Shown here in pieces: positions 39,615 to 48,636 of a stretch of DNA of 64,000 nt. The notes under the pieces are model-generated. The model saw only the letters and a program-made list of their open reading frames with translations, made no database searches and had not been told where the DNA came from. Positions within the stretch are counted from its first letter, which is position 1; the number at the start of each line of letters is the position of its first letter. Source of the DNA: Brevibacillus brevis (lineage in GTDB: Bacteria; Bacillota; Bacilli; Brevibacillales; Brevibacillaceae); the NCBI RefSeq assembly GCF_900637055.1, contig NZ_LR134338.1:3995001-4059000 (forward strand), in the 5' to 3' direction. The position numbers were made by a program, and so were the translations under genes.

Positions 39615-40751
39615 TTATTCCAACTCTTCCGCATCTACAACGTTGCGACCTTTATCCGCATGTCGCTCGATAGCAAGTTGCACCAGGCGATCGATCAGCT
39701 CGCTGTAGCTCACACCCGCAGCTTGGAAAAGCATTGGATACATGCTAAACGGCGTAAAGCCTGGCATCGTATTCACTTCGTTGATATAGAGCTTGTCGTT
39801 TTTCTCATCCCAGAAAAAGTCTATGCGGGAAAGGCCAGAGCCATCGAGAGCCTGGAATGCTTGCTTGGCTATTTCCGCGATTTGTCCGGATACATGCTCG
39901 GGAACGATGGCAGGAATGGAGAGTTCTGTTCCCGCCCCTTTGTACTTTGCTTCATAATCGTAAAATTCTTTCGCGGCAATGACTTCCCCAACGACAGATG
40001 TCATCAGCTCTTCATTCCCCAAAACGCCAATCTCCAACTCACGTGCTTGAACGAACTCTTCCACAATCAATCTGCGGTCGAATTTGGCAGCTACATCTAA
40101 TGCGTGTTTGAGCTCCTCACGATTTTTCGCTTTGTTAATCCCTACGCTGGAGCCCATATTCGCCGGTTTGACGAAACACGGATAGCCGAGTTCACGCTCG
40201 ATCCGATCCATGACATCATCCTGGCCTTTTTCCCATTGCGAGCGCAGAAAGCCTACATATTTCACTTGTGGAAGTCCAGCCTGTGCAAAGACGGTCTTCA
40301 TCATCCATTTATCCATTCCGACAGCGGAAGCCATAACTCCGGTTCCCACATACGGAATATTCGCCAATTCCAACAGTCCCTGGATCGTCCCATCTTCGCC
40401 AAATGGTCCGTGGATCACAGGGAAAACAACATCCATTTGCTCATTCATGGCAAACAGCGATCCTGGCTTGCTTGCGATCGCCAGTTCTTGCCCTGTCTCT
40501 GTTGCCTCGGTAATAGCTGGTGTTTTTGCCGACAAGCGCAACGCTTCGATCTTATCCGGCAGTTGACCAGCCAGTGTTTCCCCAGTCACCCAAGAGCCAT
40601 CCAATTGAACGTACACAGGGGTTACCTCATATTTATTTGCATCTACAGCCTGCATAATGGACATGGCCGTACGCAATGAAACTTCATGCTCTGAGGATTT
40701 TCCTCCATAAATAATGCCCAGTCGAATCTTTTGATTACCCATCTGTGTCAT
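39615..40751 (-). CDS. ddl: D-alanine--D-alanine ligase
   Basis: 378 residues from ATG 40751; a second ATG at 40742 has similar ribosome-site spacing, so the start is uncertain by 3 codons. ATP-grasp features: IYGGKSSEHEVSLRTA, FPVIHGPFGEDGTIQGLLE, PCFVKPANMGSSVGI, and FWDEKNDKLYINEVNTMPG. Makes D-Ala-D-Ala for peptidoglycan; works just before MurF. A hairpin (CTCCG / CGGAG, 40763-40780) covers part of the ribosome-site region. Confidence 0.95.
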   Translation of the reverse strand: MTQMGNQKIRLGIIYGGKSSEHEVSLRTAMSIMQAVDANKYEVTPVYVQLDGSWVTGETLAGQLPDKIEALRLSAKTPAITEATETGQELAIASKPGSLFAMNEQMDVVFPVIHGPFGEDGTIQGLLELANIPYVGTGVMASAVGMDKWMMKTVFAQAGLPQVKYVGFLRSQWEKGQDDVMDRIERELGYPCFVKPANMGSSVGINKAKNREELKHALDVAAKFDRRLIVEEFVQARELEIGVLGNEELMTSVVGEVIAAKEFYDYEAKYKGAGTELSIPAIVPEHVSGQIAEIAKQAFQALDGSGLSRIDFFWDEKNDKLYINEVNTMPGFTPFSMYPMLFQAAGVSYSELIDRLVQLAIERHADKGRNVVDAEELE

Positions 40752-40974
40752 GCTCCTTTCCCCTCCGCACAAAAACGGAGAGTCTACCCAGTTTCTACTC
40801 TCTCCTATGCTATGCAAAAGCCCAACATCTGCTCTATTTACCGGGCCGAGCCCGTCATTTAGCATACACAAACCAAACGCCAAAAACAAGAGAAGCAAGT
40901 ATCACCTGCTTACGTTTTTTCTCATACCATATAAATAAAATTCCTGTCATGGAGCTATTTTTGGAGGGATTTCC
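40752..40974. promoter_or_regulatory. Divergent control region, ddl / 163-residue gene
   Basis: On the minus strand TTGTTT and TATGCT with 17-bp spacing are a weak ddl promoter candidate, followed by a leader of about 100 nt with short hairpins (GGGC-TCG-GCCC; GGAGAG / CTCTCC; CTCCG / CGGAG). On the plus strand the ribosome site TTTGGAGGG serves the next gene. Confidence 0.35.
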
Positions 40975-41466
40975 ATGAGAGATTATTTACTGTACTGCAC
41001 GTACTGCTCTTCTTACACATTATTGCACAGCTACGATAAGGACAGCGGTTCTTTCTTGGGGGAATATTCGCTGCTGCATAACAACTACACCCGTGACCCA
41101 ATCGTCTTGAACAAATTTCTCCTCGCCCATCTCGGTCACACCATCCGTACCATTCCCTCTAAGACGGATGATTACCGCCAGATCATCTGCAATGCCTCAC
41201 ATTTTTTGGAGGATGATATTGACAAGTACGTGGAGGAAAGTCAGCAGCGGGCTAAGTTCAAGGAGCGTGATCGGAAAAGCGAACGGGAAATTGGTCAGGT
41301 ACAGTTATATCTGGTCGAGCATCTCTTGACCCACGAGCTTCAGAACTTAAGCCAGACCCGCGCTTCTACCCCCGCCGAAGGACAAGTCTTTTTAGGCAAG
41401 GAACTGGGGTTCAAGCAGGCACTCGATCTCGTCAGGCGTGTAAAAAATGATAAGCAATTATCATGA
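40975..41466 (+). CDS. Uncharacterised protein, 163 residues
   Basis: No family recognised. Starts MRDYLLYCTYCSSYTLLH, with a CxxC pair that could bind metal or form a disulfide. The middle is Arg/Lys/Glu-rich and helical (RAKFKERDRKSEREIGQV), followed by a helix YLVEHLLTHELQNL. The C-terminus (GKELGFKQALDLVRRVKN) is also helical. No signal peptide or membrane segment. Good ribosome site; own transcript divergent from ddl. Confidence 0.7.
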   Translation: MRDYLLYCTYCSSYTLLHSYDKDSGSFLGEYSLLHNNYTRDPIVLNKFLLAHLGHTIRTIPSKTDDYRQIICNASHFLEDDIDKYVEESQQRAKFKERDRKSEREIGQVQLYLVEHLLTHELQNLSQTRASTPAEGQVFLGKELGFKQALDLVRRVKNDKQLS

Positions 41467-41566
41467 GCACTTATTTCTTGATTCGAAATGATTCACATTC
41501 TTTTTGCAACTCTTTCCGCTCGTCGCGCGTATAAAAAGAGAGACGATACAAGCGGGGGGAAAGAAC

Positions 41567-41755
41567 ATGTTTGAATACAAATTCGTCCGAGTTGAGCTGT
41601 CCTCTTTTCGACGCCAACCAAAAGAAGATTATCAGACCGTTGTCCACGAGCACGCCAAGGAAGGCTGGCGTTTGGTGCAAATCTTTGCTCCAAGCATCGG
41701 GGGCGACGGTATGGCCAAATACTTCGAATTGATTTTTGAAAAACCAAAGTCTTAA
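41567..41755 (+). CDS. DUF4177 domain protein
   Basis: 62 residues. [13 protein letters not shown] and [14 protein letters not shown] are typical of DUF4177 proteins. Starts at ATG 41567 after GCGGGGGGAAAG; the frame is open further upstream without a better start. Function unknown. Confidence 0.82.
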   Translation: MFEYKFVRVELSSFRRQPKEDYQTVVHEHAKEGWRLVQIFAPSIGGDGMAKYFELIFEKPKS

Positions 41756-41773
41756 CTCAGTCTGAAACCGAAA

Positions 41774-41812
41774 AGAAAAACAGCGCCGTTCTTAAGCGGA
41801 CGCTGTTTTTCT
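41774..41812. terminator. Bidirectional terminator
   Basis: AAAAACAGCG / CGCTGTTTTT hairpin between the convergent DUF4177 and rRNA methyltransferase genes. Confidence 0.88.
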
Positions 41813-41818
41813 TTTTCT

Positions 41819-43114
41819 CTATCGACGATCTCTTACTTCAAAGATGGCAAATTTCAAGTAATGAGCTTCGTCAGCCCCACTGATTTGTGGATGATCCTTG
41901 CCCGCGCCTCGCCATTCAATCAGGCGCAATATCTTTTTCGCATCGACCGCTGCTTCTTGAATCGTTTGCAGGAACAGCTCAGGTGACATATGGTACGAGC
42001 AAGACGCTGTAACGAGAAATCCGCCTGGACGAACGAGCTTCATCCCGTTTAAGTTAATATCTTTGTAACCGCGGCAAGCGCCTTTCACTGCTCCACGCGA
42101 TTTCGCGAACGCTGGCGGGTCAAGAATGACCACATCCCAGCTCTTACCCGCCTCTACATTTTCTCGCAAGTAATCAAACGCATTGGCCACCACAAAATCA
42201 ACGCGATGCAAAAAGCCATTGAGTGTAATGTTACGCTTCGCTGTTTCGATGGCGTGCTCGGAAATATCGAGAGCTGTCACTTTTTTCGCACCGTGCTTGC
42301 AAGCATTCAGGGTAAAGGAACCTGTGTGTGTAAAGCATTCCAATACCTCAGCGCCATCCCAAAACGGATTTTTGACCACTTTACCGCGCTTGTCTACTGG
42401 CACCTGCTTTGTCTCGCCGTCTACTTCCATGCTCGTCAGGGTAATGCCGTGCTTTTCGCCCCAGCCTTTCATCAATAGCGCGATGGAAGCGCGATTTTCC
42501 CGCTGATCATAGAAAAAGCCGGTCTTTTGCCCCTCTATGATATCGACATAGTATTTCAATCCGTTTTCTTCGATCAATACCTCACGCGGACACTCTCCGT
42601 ACAGGACTTCTTTGCCTTGAGTCAGCCCTTCCAGTTCACGGACAGGTACATCATTGCGCAAATAAATACCTGCCGGTGCAAATACCTCTACGAGTGCATC
42701 CCGAATCCAATCGATGCGCTTCTCCATCCCCAACGAGAGAACTTGGACAACCAATGTGTCTTCGTAGCAATCGACGATGAGTCCTGGCAAAAAGTCTGCT
42801 TCCCCGTAAATGACACGGCAAGCACGCGGGTTGTCTACAAATCTCGTCCGGAATTCTGCCGCCTGCTTGATTTTGCGCAAGAAAAAGTCGTAGTTGATCT
42901 CTTCCTTTTGGTCGTAGCTCAAAATGCGCACGATCATTTGTGAAGCTGGGTTAATGTAGCCCTTTGCCAAAAAATGTCCTTTGTGATTGGTGACCTCGAC
43001 GATTTCACCTGGTTCTACATCCCCTTGAATTTCCAATACCTCTGATTGAAAAATCCACGGATGTCCTACTTCTAGCCGCTTTTTCCGATGTTGATTCAAT
43101 AGCACACGTGCCAT
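41819..43114 (-). CDS. Class I SAM-dependent rRNA methyltransferase, RlmI-like
   Basis: 431 residues. N-terminal PUA domain (RKKRLEVGHPWIFQSEV, about 1-75), then a Rossmann methyltransferase: FFYDQRENRASI, VLECFTHTGSFTLNA, WDVVILDPPAFAKS and VTASCSYHMSPE. RlmI methylates C5 of a cytidine in 23S rRNA in E. coli; the target in this group is not settled. An insertion at about 225-250 lengthens it relative to RlmI. Confidence 0.9.
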   Translation of the reverse strand: MARVLLNQHRKKRLEVGHPWIFQSEVLEIQGDVEPGEIVEVTNHKGHFLAKGYINPASQMIVRILSYDQKEEINYDFFLRKIKQAAEFRTRFVDNPRACRVIYGEADFLPGLIVDCYEDTLVVQVLSLGMEKRIDWIRDALVEVFAPAGIYLRNDVPVRELEGLTQGKEVLYGECPREVLIEENGLKYYVDIIEGQKTGFFYDQRENRASIALLMKGWGEKHGITLTSMEVDGETKQVPVDKRGKVVKNPFWDGAEVLECFTHTGSFTLNACKHGAKKVTALDISEHAIETAKRNITLNGFLHRVDFVVANAFDYLRENVEAGKSWDVVILDPPAFAKSRGAVKGACRGYKDINLNGMKLVRPGGFLVTASCSYHMSPELFLQTIQEAAVDAKKILRLIEWRGAGKDHPQISGADEAHYLKFAIFEVRDRR

Positions 43115-43203
43115 ACAGCAATTCCTCCTCTTGTCATGCTTGCCCTTGTACAGGCATAGCGTTATAGTAACTTGCTAAAAATGGACAGGGAGGAACGTAT
43201 CTT

Positions 43204-44187
43204 GTGATAGTCTCCATCCTCGCCCCTTTTACCTTTGGGCTCACTTTTTTTCTTATCGGTATGTACGCCATGCGCTCCGGCTTTCAAAACCTCGCCGGCA
43301 AAAAAATGGAAGAATGGATGGGGCGATTTACACGTACCCCACTCCATAGCTTCTGGATTGGTCTCTTCGCTACTTTTGTCTTGCAAAGCTCCAGTGCGGT
43401 AACCGTCCTGACGATTGGGCTGACGAACGCAGGCATCATCCAGTTCACGCAAACCGTCGGCATCATATTGGGAACCAATCTGGGCACGACAGTGACAACG
43501 GAGCTGGTTGCGCTCAAGCTCGAGTCGTTTGCCATCCCCATGCTTCTCATCGGAGTGGCTCTATGGCTGATGCCGCGCCGAAACATTCGTTGCATTGGTC
43601 TCGTCCTCGCCGGCTTCGGACTGATCTTCCTCGGTATCGATACGTTGAAAGTCATGGCAAAGCCTTTGGAGCAGTCTGAGACGTTTCGTTCGCTTTTTCT
43701 GGAGAGCAGGCATTCCATTTGGATCGGTTTGATTACCGGGATCATTTTCACCGCTCTCATTCATAGCGGTTCCGCTACGACCGTAATCACGATGGGCCTG
43801 CTCAGCCATCAAATTCTTTCGATGGAAACGGCACTCGCCATCGTATTGGGAGCGAACGTCGGAACTTGCTTTACCGCTGTCATCGCTGCGATTGGCACGA
43901 ATACGGCATCCAAGCAGGTCGCATGGTGCCATACGCTCTTCAACGTTGCAGGTGCGATTGTTTTTTTACCGTTTCTTTCCCAGCTTGCCCTCGTCAGTGC
44001 ATTTTTAACGGATAGTCCTTCTATGCAGATCGCCCATTCACAGACGATCTTCAATCTCGTCTGCTCGTTGGTCGCGCTGCCATTCGTCCCGCAGATTGCC
44101 CGGTTTATTCAATGGCTGATCCCTGATAAGCATCGTCCTACTGACTTCACCTTCAGAAAGAAAATGGTATCAAGTAGATGGAAGTAA
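43204..44187 (+). CDS. Na/Pi cotransporter family protein (YqeW-like)
   Basis: 327 residues; GTG start at 43204 after GGGAGGA. About eight transmembrane helices arranged as an inverted repeat, each with a Na/Pi signature (FVLQSSSAVTVLTIG and ALIHSGSATTVITMG). NptA-type proteins move phosphate with sodium. In B. subtilis yqeW follows mtaB (yqeV); here other genes have come between. Its end overlaps the convergent LrgB gene by 35 bp. Confidence 0.9.
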   Translation: MIVSILAPFTFGLTFFLIGMYAMRSGFQNLAGKKMEEWMGRFTRTPLHSFWIGLFATFVLQSSSAVTVLTIGLTNAGIIQFTQTVGIILGTNLGTTVTTELVALKLESFAIPMLLIGVALWLMPRRNIRCIGLVLAGFGLIFLGIDTLKVMAKPLEQSETFRSLFLESRHSIWIGLITGIIFTALIHSGSATTVITMGLLSHQILSMETALAIVLGANVGTCFTAVIAAIGTNTASKQVAWCHTLFNVAGAIVFLPFLSQLALVSAFLTDSPSMQIAHSQTIFNLVCSLVALPFVPQIARFIQWLIPDKHRPTDFTFRKKMVSSRWK

Positions 44188-44818
44188 TGACGCCTGCCAC
44201 GATCATTGCGACACTTGACGCTGCCGTTTGAACAGGAGAAACGCGATTCAAGCTGGCCGTACCAATGGCGTGTGCACTCGTACCGATAGCGATCCCGATT
44301 GCCCAATCGTCCGTGATTTTTCCCCATTTGAGAACAGGACGGGCAATCATCACACCGACCATACCTGTCAACGCGGTAAAAAAGGCCGCAAGCGCAGGTT
44401 CCCCACCTATGGAACGACTCAGCTCTAACGCGATCGGGGTGGTCACGGATTTGCTAAGCATGCTTTTGTATACGAGCTCATCTGAACCCAGACACCAATG
44501 AACCGCGATAACGACGATGATTGCAACTGCACAGCCTGCACATACACCAAGCAAAACACCGCGCCAAATATGCGCAAACTCCTTGATCTGTTTCGCAAGC
44601 GGAATAGCGAGTGCCACGGTTGCAGGGCCGAGCCAAAAGGAAATCCACTGGCCTCCTGCAGCAAATGCCTCCCAATCGCCGCTAAACGCCCACCACAAGG
44701 TCCAGACCAAGATCACAGCCACCAGTAGAGGCTGCAATCGTTGGAATCGAGCGTTGATCATTGTTGCCCCTTTGTACCCTGCTATCGATACCAAAATGGC
44801 GAAAAATTGACTAAGCAT
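44153..44818 (-). CDS. LrgB/CidB family membrane protein
   Basis: 221 residues, six or seven transmembrane helices. Signatures SKSVTTPIALELS and GTSAHAIGTASLNRV. It pairs with the upstream LrgA/CidA gene (8-bp overlap). Such pairs affect autolysis or export of small metabolites such as pyruvate. Confidence 0.93.
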   Translation of the reverse strand: MLSQFFAILVSIAGYKGATMINARFQRLQPLLVAVILVWTLWWAFSGDWEAFAAGGQWISFWLGPATVALAIPLAKQIKEFAHIWRGVLLGVCAGCAVAIIVVIAVHWCLGSDELVYKSMLSKSVTTPIALELSRSIGGEPALAAFFTALTGMVGVMIARPVLKWGKITDDWAIGIAIGTSAHAIGTASLNRVSPVQTAASSVAMIVAGVITSIYLIPFSF

Positions 44819-45206
44819 CCAGAGTCCTCCCCTCTTGCTGCAAGGACGAATCTGATTTTTGTTTATGATGCTTCAAATACCATTGCACAACCACACCAGT
44901 CACAAGCATGACTAGCAATGGACCGAGAACCATCGATAGTATGATTGGCAATGGATTTTGCGTGAATACGTTTAAATAGGATGCGACCCCGACGATAATC
45001 GGTACGAAAAAGAGCAACATGTGTCGGATTAGAAAAGTACCCGCTTGCTCCACCCAATCCATTCGTATCCATCCCATACACAGTCCCAGTGTTAACAGCA
45101 GCATTCCCACCAGGTTACCGGGCAGGGGAATATGCAGCCATTTGCTCGCCGCTACGCCTACTCCATAAAAAGCCAACAGGATGACGATTCCTTTAACAAA
45201 TTTCAT
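44811..45206 (-). CDS. CidA/LrgA family holin-like protein
   Basis: 131 residues, four transmembrane helices. IPLPGNLVGMLLLTLGL and FLIRHMLLFFVPIIVGV are family signatures. Ribosome site GGGGAGGAG. First gene of the lrgAB-type operon; no LytSR-type regulator is nearby. Confidence 0.92.
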   Translation of the reverse strand: MKFVKGIVILLAFYGVGVAASKWLHIPLPGNLVGMLLLTLGLCMGWIRMDWVEQAGTFLIRHMLLFFVPIIVGVASYLNVFTQNPLPIILSMVLGPLLVMLVTGVVVQWYLKHHKQKSDSSLQQEGRTLDA

Positions 45207-45263
45207 TTTGCTAATCTCCTCCCCGCTCCCTATCCTCTCTATAGGAACATCAGCATGCAGGAC

Positions 45264-45296
45264 GGAAAAAGCCCGGCCTTACCTCGGCCAGGCTTT
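45264..45296 (-). terminator. deoC terminator
   Basis: Minus-strand hairpin GCCTGGCC / GGCCGGGC with T-run after the deoC stop. Confidence 0.85.
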
Positions 45297-45304
45297 CTTT
45301 CGTA

Positions 45305-45970
45305 TTAGTATCCGCTGCCTGTGGTTTTTGCTCCAGTTACAATGGAAACACCGGAGCTCGTACCGATACGGCTCGCTCCTGCTTCGATCATCGCAACCGC
45401 TGTTTCACCGTCACGAACACCACCAGACGCTTTTACGCCTACATTTGGTCCTACGGTTTTACGCATCAGGGCGATATCTTCAACCGTTGCTCCACCTGTT
45501 GAAAACCCTGTGGAGGTTTTAACGTAATCAGCACCAGCCTCTACGGAGAGCTTGCACGCTACTACTTTTTCTTCTTCGGTCAAGAGGCAAGTCTCCAGAA
45601 TCACTTTCAAGAGAATATCGCCAGCAGCTTGCTTCACAGCAGCGATGTCATTTTTGACAGTTTCCAGGTCGCCGGATTTCAGGGCACCTACGTTCAGCAC
45701 CATATCTACCTCAGTCGCTCCGTTTGCAATCGCATCGCGGGTTTCGGCTGCTTTGGACTCGATCGTGCTTGCTCCCAGAGGGAACCCGATAACCGTACAC
45801 ACTTTCACATCAGAGCCTGCCAGGAGTTCAGCAGAGCGTTTTACCCAATAAGGGTTTACGCATACAGACATGAAGTCGTGCTCTCTTGCTTCTTGGCAAA
45901 GCTTGTCAATCATCTCTTGTGTAGCATCAGGCTTCAACAGCGTGTGGTCGATATATTTGTTCATGTTCAT
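45305..45970 (-). CDS. deoC: Deoxyribose-phosphate aldolase
   Basis: 221 residues. Active-site Lys residues in [11 protein letters not shown] and [15 protein letters not shown] / [15 protein letters not shown]. Cleaves 2-deoxyribose-5-phosphate in deoxynucleoside breakdown. Ribosome site GAGGTG 7 nt before ATG 45970. Last gene of the rsmE-mtaB-nudix-deoC run. Confidence 0.97.
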   Translation of the reverse strand: MNMNKYIDHTLLKPDATQEMIDKLCQEAREHDFMSVCVNPYWVKRSAELLAGSDVKVCTVIGFPLGASTIESKAAETRDAIANGATEVDMVLNVGALKSGDLETVKNDIAAVKQAAGDILLKVILETCLLTEEEKVVACKLSVEAGADYVKTSTGFSTGGATVEDIALMRKTVGPNVGVKASGGVRDGETAVAMIEAGASRIGTSSGVSIVTGAKTTGSGY

Positions 45971-45974
45971 AGAA

Positions 45975-46403
45975 CTACACCTCTATCCCTAATTGTTCGA
46001 ATGCAAGGCGAAGAATGCTGTCATTGTTACGGTATCCTCGTTGCAGTTGCAAATCCCAAGCTTCCTTTGCTGGATGCCAATGAACATCATTGATTTCTTC
46101 CAACTGTACGGTGATCTCTGTGTTGTAGGCTTCCACCAAATAATAATGGACTTCTTTGTCGATGGATTCGCCCGTTACCGGATGCGTATACTCGTAGGTG
46201 ATCATGTCGAGCTTGGACCCCAGTCGTCCGGCTACGCCTGTTTCTTCCAAAACTTCGCGCAGAGCCGTTTCTTCGATGGTCTCACCCATCTCCTGCTTCC
46301 CTTTTGCGAGTGTTACTTTGCCATAGCGGTCTTCAATCAATAGGAGCATGTACTCTGTGTCTTGCTTCTGGTATACAACGCCTCCTGCCGATATCTCCCT
46401 CAT
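45975..46403 (-). CDS. Nudix hydrolase
   Basis: 142 residues from ATG 46403 with AAAGGAG upstream; longer frames lie inside mtaB. The Nudix box is [20 protein letters not shown] with TGV following. [12 protein letters not shown] suggests an AP4A/diadenosine-like or general NTP-pyrophosphatase, but the substrate is not determined. ATGA overlap with mtaB. Confidence 0.92.
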   Translation of the reverse strand: MREISAGGVVYQKQDTEYMLLLIEDRYGKVTLAKGKQEMGETIEETALREVLEETGVAGRLGSKLDMITYEYTHPVTGESIDKEVHYYLVEAYNTEITVQLEEINDVHWHPAKEAWDLQLQRGYRNNDSILRLAFEQLGIEV

Positions 46404-47758
46404 ATAGCTCGCTCCTTTAGAAAAGGCAGCGCCTCTGTTTCCACTACGCGGACAAAAGTTCCTTTGCAGTATTCCGAGCCTGGTTCGTCCAGTCTGACCT
46501 TGCAAATCTTGCCGATCATGCTCTCATCGCCAGGGAATACAACGTTCAGGTAGTTATCGGAGTAGCCCATGAGAAGACCGCTGTCAGGTGCTTCTTTAAA
46601 CGGACGCTCCGGAATGACTTCCAGTACATCTCCTACGAATTTCTTCGAGTATGCCAAGGTCAATTCCTGATTGAGTTCCAGAAGCTTCGCTACGCGCTCG
46701 TTCTTTTCTTCTTCAGGAATTTGATCCGTCATACGGGCTGCTGGTGTACCTGTACGCATGGAGTACGGGAATACGTGCATCTCGGCAAAACCGATTTTCT
46801 TCATAAACTCGTATCCGTTCCAGAATTGCTCTTCGGTCTCACCCGGGAAGCCTACGATGACGTCTGTTGTAATGGCTGCACCTGGCAATGCTTCGCGTAC
46901 TTTGACCATTCTTTCGTAAAACTCAGCAGTCGTATACTTGCGGCGCATGCGTTTCAACACTTCGTCATCGCCCGCTTGCAGCGGTACATGCAGATGGCGC
47001 ACGACACGATCGGAGTTGTTGATGACCTCAATCACTTCATCGGTGATTTGGCTCGCCTCGATCGAACTGATGCGGATGCGCTTGAGGCCTTCCACTTGGT
47101 GAAGGTCAATCAACAGCTTGGCCAAATTGTAGTCTTCCAAATCCTCGCCGTATCCACCTGTATGAATCCCAGTCAAAACGATTTCCAGATAGCCCGCTTC
47201 CACCAGCTTTTGTGCCTGTTCGACGACGCTTTCCGGTTTGCGGGAACGCATCAGACCGCGCGCCCAAGGAATAATACAAAACGTACAAAAGTTGTTGCAG
47301 CCCTCTTGAATCTTGAGGGAAGCACGTGTGCGATCCGTAAAGTTAGGAACATCCAGCTCTTCGAATTCGCGAGCTTTCATAATGTTGCCTACTGCGTTGA
47401 TCGGCTTGCGTTCTGCACGAATTTGATCCACGTACTCGATCAGCTTCTCGCGCCCTTGTGTACCAACTACGATATCTACACCGGGAATTTGCGCAATCTC
47501 ACTTGGAGAGGTTTGCGCATAGCAGCCAGTTACTGCTACGATCGCCTCAGGATTCCGGCGAATCGCACGACGAATCACCTGGCGGCTCTTCTTATCTCCC
47601 GTGTTCGTAACCGTACAAGTATTAATGACGTAAACATCTGCATCATCTTGTTCAAAGTCGACTCTCTCGTAGCCGTCTGCCTTGAACAATTGCCAGATGG
47701 CCTCTGTTTCATAGCTGTTTACTTTACAGCCCAATGTATGAAAAGCAACGGTAGACAT
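46400..47758 (-). CDS. mtaB: tRNA t6A37 methylthiotransferase MtaB
   Basis: 452 residues from ATG 47758, correctly spaced from AAAGGAGGA; in-frame codons further up lie in the palindrome region. N-terminal UPF0004 domain with its Fe-S cysteines (HTLGCKVNSYETE, INTCTVTN, TGCYAQ), radical SAM motif EGCNNFCTFCIIPWARG, and a C-terminal TRAM domain. Converts t6A37 of tRNA to ms2t6A37. Conserved neighbour of rsmE. Confidence 0.96.
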   Translation of the reverse strand: MSTVAFHTLGCKVNSYETEAIWQLFKADGYERVDFEQDDADVYVINTCTVTNTGDKKSRQVIRRAIRRNPEAIVAVTGCYAQTSPSEIAQIPGVDIVVGTQGREKLIEYVDQIRAERKPINAVGNIMKAREFEELDVPNFTDRTRASLKIQEGCNNFCTFCIIPWARGLMRSRKPESVVEQAQKLVEAGYLEIVLTGIHTGGYGEDLEDYNLAKLLIDLHQVEGLKRIRISSIEASQITDEVIEVINNSDRVVRHLHVPLQAGDDEVLKRMRRKYTTAEFYERMVKVREALPGAAITTDVIVGFPGETEEQFWNGYEFMKKIGFAEMHVFPYSMRTGTPAARMTDQIPEEEKNERVAKLLELNQELTLAYSKKFVGDVLEVIPERPFKEAPDSGLLMGYSDNYLNVVFPGDESMIGKICKVRLDEPGSEYCKGTFVRVVETEALPFLKERAI

Positions 47759-47777
47759 TGCCATTCCTCCTTTTCCG

Positions 47778-47854
47778 TGAAAAACGTCTCGACGTTTTTC
47801 ATAAAAGTGGATGTGACCGCTTGCGGTCAACGAAACGGTCATGACCGTTTCGTT
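47778..47854. repeat. Three consecutive palindromes between rsmE and mtaB
   Basis: In 77 bp: TGAAAAACGTC-TC-GACGTTTTTCA (47778-47801), TGACCGC-TT-GCGGTCA (47814-47829) and a perfect 26-bp palindrome with AACGAAACGGTC-AT-GACCGTTTCGTT halves (47829-47854). The last two share GACCG. No T-run follows, so they are not simple terminators. Confidence 0.9.
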
Positions 47855-47859
47855 CCTGC

Positions 47860-48618
47860 TCATCCTTTGCGAAGTGATGAAGCCTTTCGTTCAAACTGAT
47901 AGGAAGCGCAGGCCAAAACGTACTGGCTTGCCGTTTCCGTGCGCAAAATGCGCGGGCCTAAGGAAACCGTCCGAAACCCTTTGCTCTCTGCTTGCGCCAC
48001 TTCCTCAGGAGAGAAGCCTCCCTCCGGTCCAACGAGGACGAGAAGTGAATCCCCAGCAGTCATCTCTTCTAGCACTTGATGAATTGTGGTACTGCCTTCT
48101 TTTTCATAGGCAATTGCGCAATGCGTATACGACTGGCCAGCATGAAGTATCTCACGAAAAGAAACAGGAGATAAAAGCTCTGGCAAAACAGCACGATGAG
48201 ACTGTTCAGCAGCCTCCTTAACAATTTTGCGCCAACGCTCCAGTTTTTTCGCTTCTTTTTTGGCGTCCAGCTTTACAATGGTTCGCTCAGAAGAAAACGG
48301 AAAAAAAGAGTACGCCCCAAGTTCCGTCCCCTTTTGCAAAATCCACTCCAGCTTCTCGCCTTTTGGAAGCCCCTGACCAATTGTGACCCGGATCGGCAGT
48401 TCTCGTTCTTCTTGGAGCATTTCGATTACTTCTGCTCGTACTTCCTTGGCAGAAAGATAGACAAGCTTGGCCCGTGCCGACCTGCCCGCTCCATCAGAAA
48501 CGATGATTTCTTCGCCTTCCCGAGCACGCATTACATTTACGATATGGTGTACATCGTCTCCGACAATCGTTAGCTCATTCTCAGTAAAGGAATGTGGCTC
48601 GACAAAATATCGTTGCAT
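47860..48618 (-). CDS. rsmE: 16S rRNA (uracil(1498)-N3)-methyltransferase RsmE
   Basis: 252 residues. N-terminal PUA-like domain and SPOUT knot with LLVLVGPEGGFSPEEV and SLGPRILRTETA. Methylates U1498 of 16S rRNA. 18 bp after prmA. Confidence 0.96.
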   Translation of the reverse strand: MQRYFVEPHSFTENELTIVGDDVHHIVNVMRAREGEEIIVSDGAGRSARAKLVYLSAKEVRAEVIEMLQEERELPIRVTIGQGLPKGEKLEWILQKGTELGAYSFFPFSSERTIVKLDAKKEAKKLERWRKIVKEAAEQSHRAVLPELLSPVSFREILHAGQSYTHCAIAYEKEGSTTIHQVLEEMTAGDSLLVLVGPEGGFSPEEVAQAESKGFRTVSLGPRILRTETASQYVLACASYQFERKASSLRKG

Positions 48619-48636
48619 CTCGCCAACCCCACTATT

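Noticed and set aside
46721..47899. 392-codon plus-strand ORF
   Set aside because: Antisense to mtaB; runs through the palindrome trio into rsmE.
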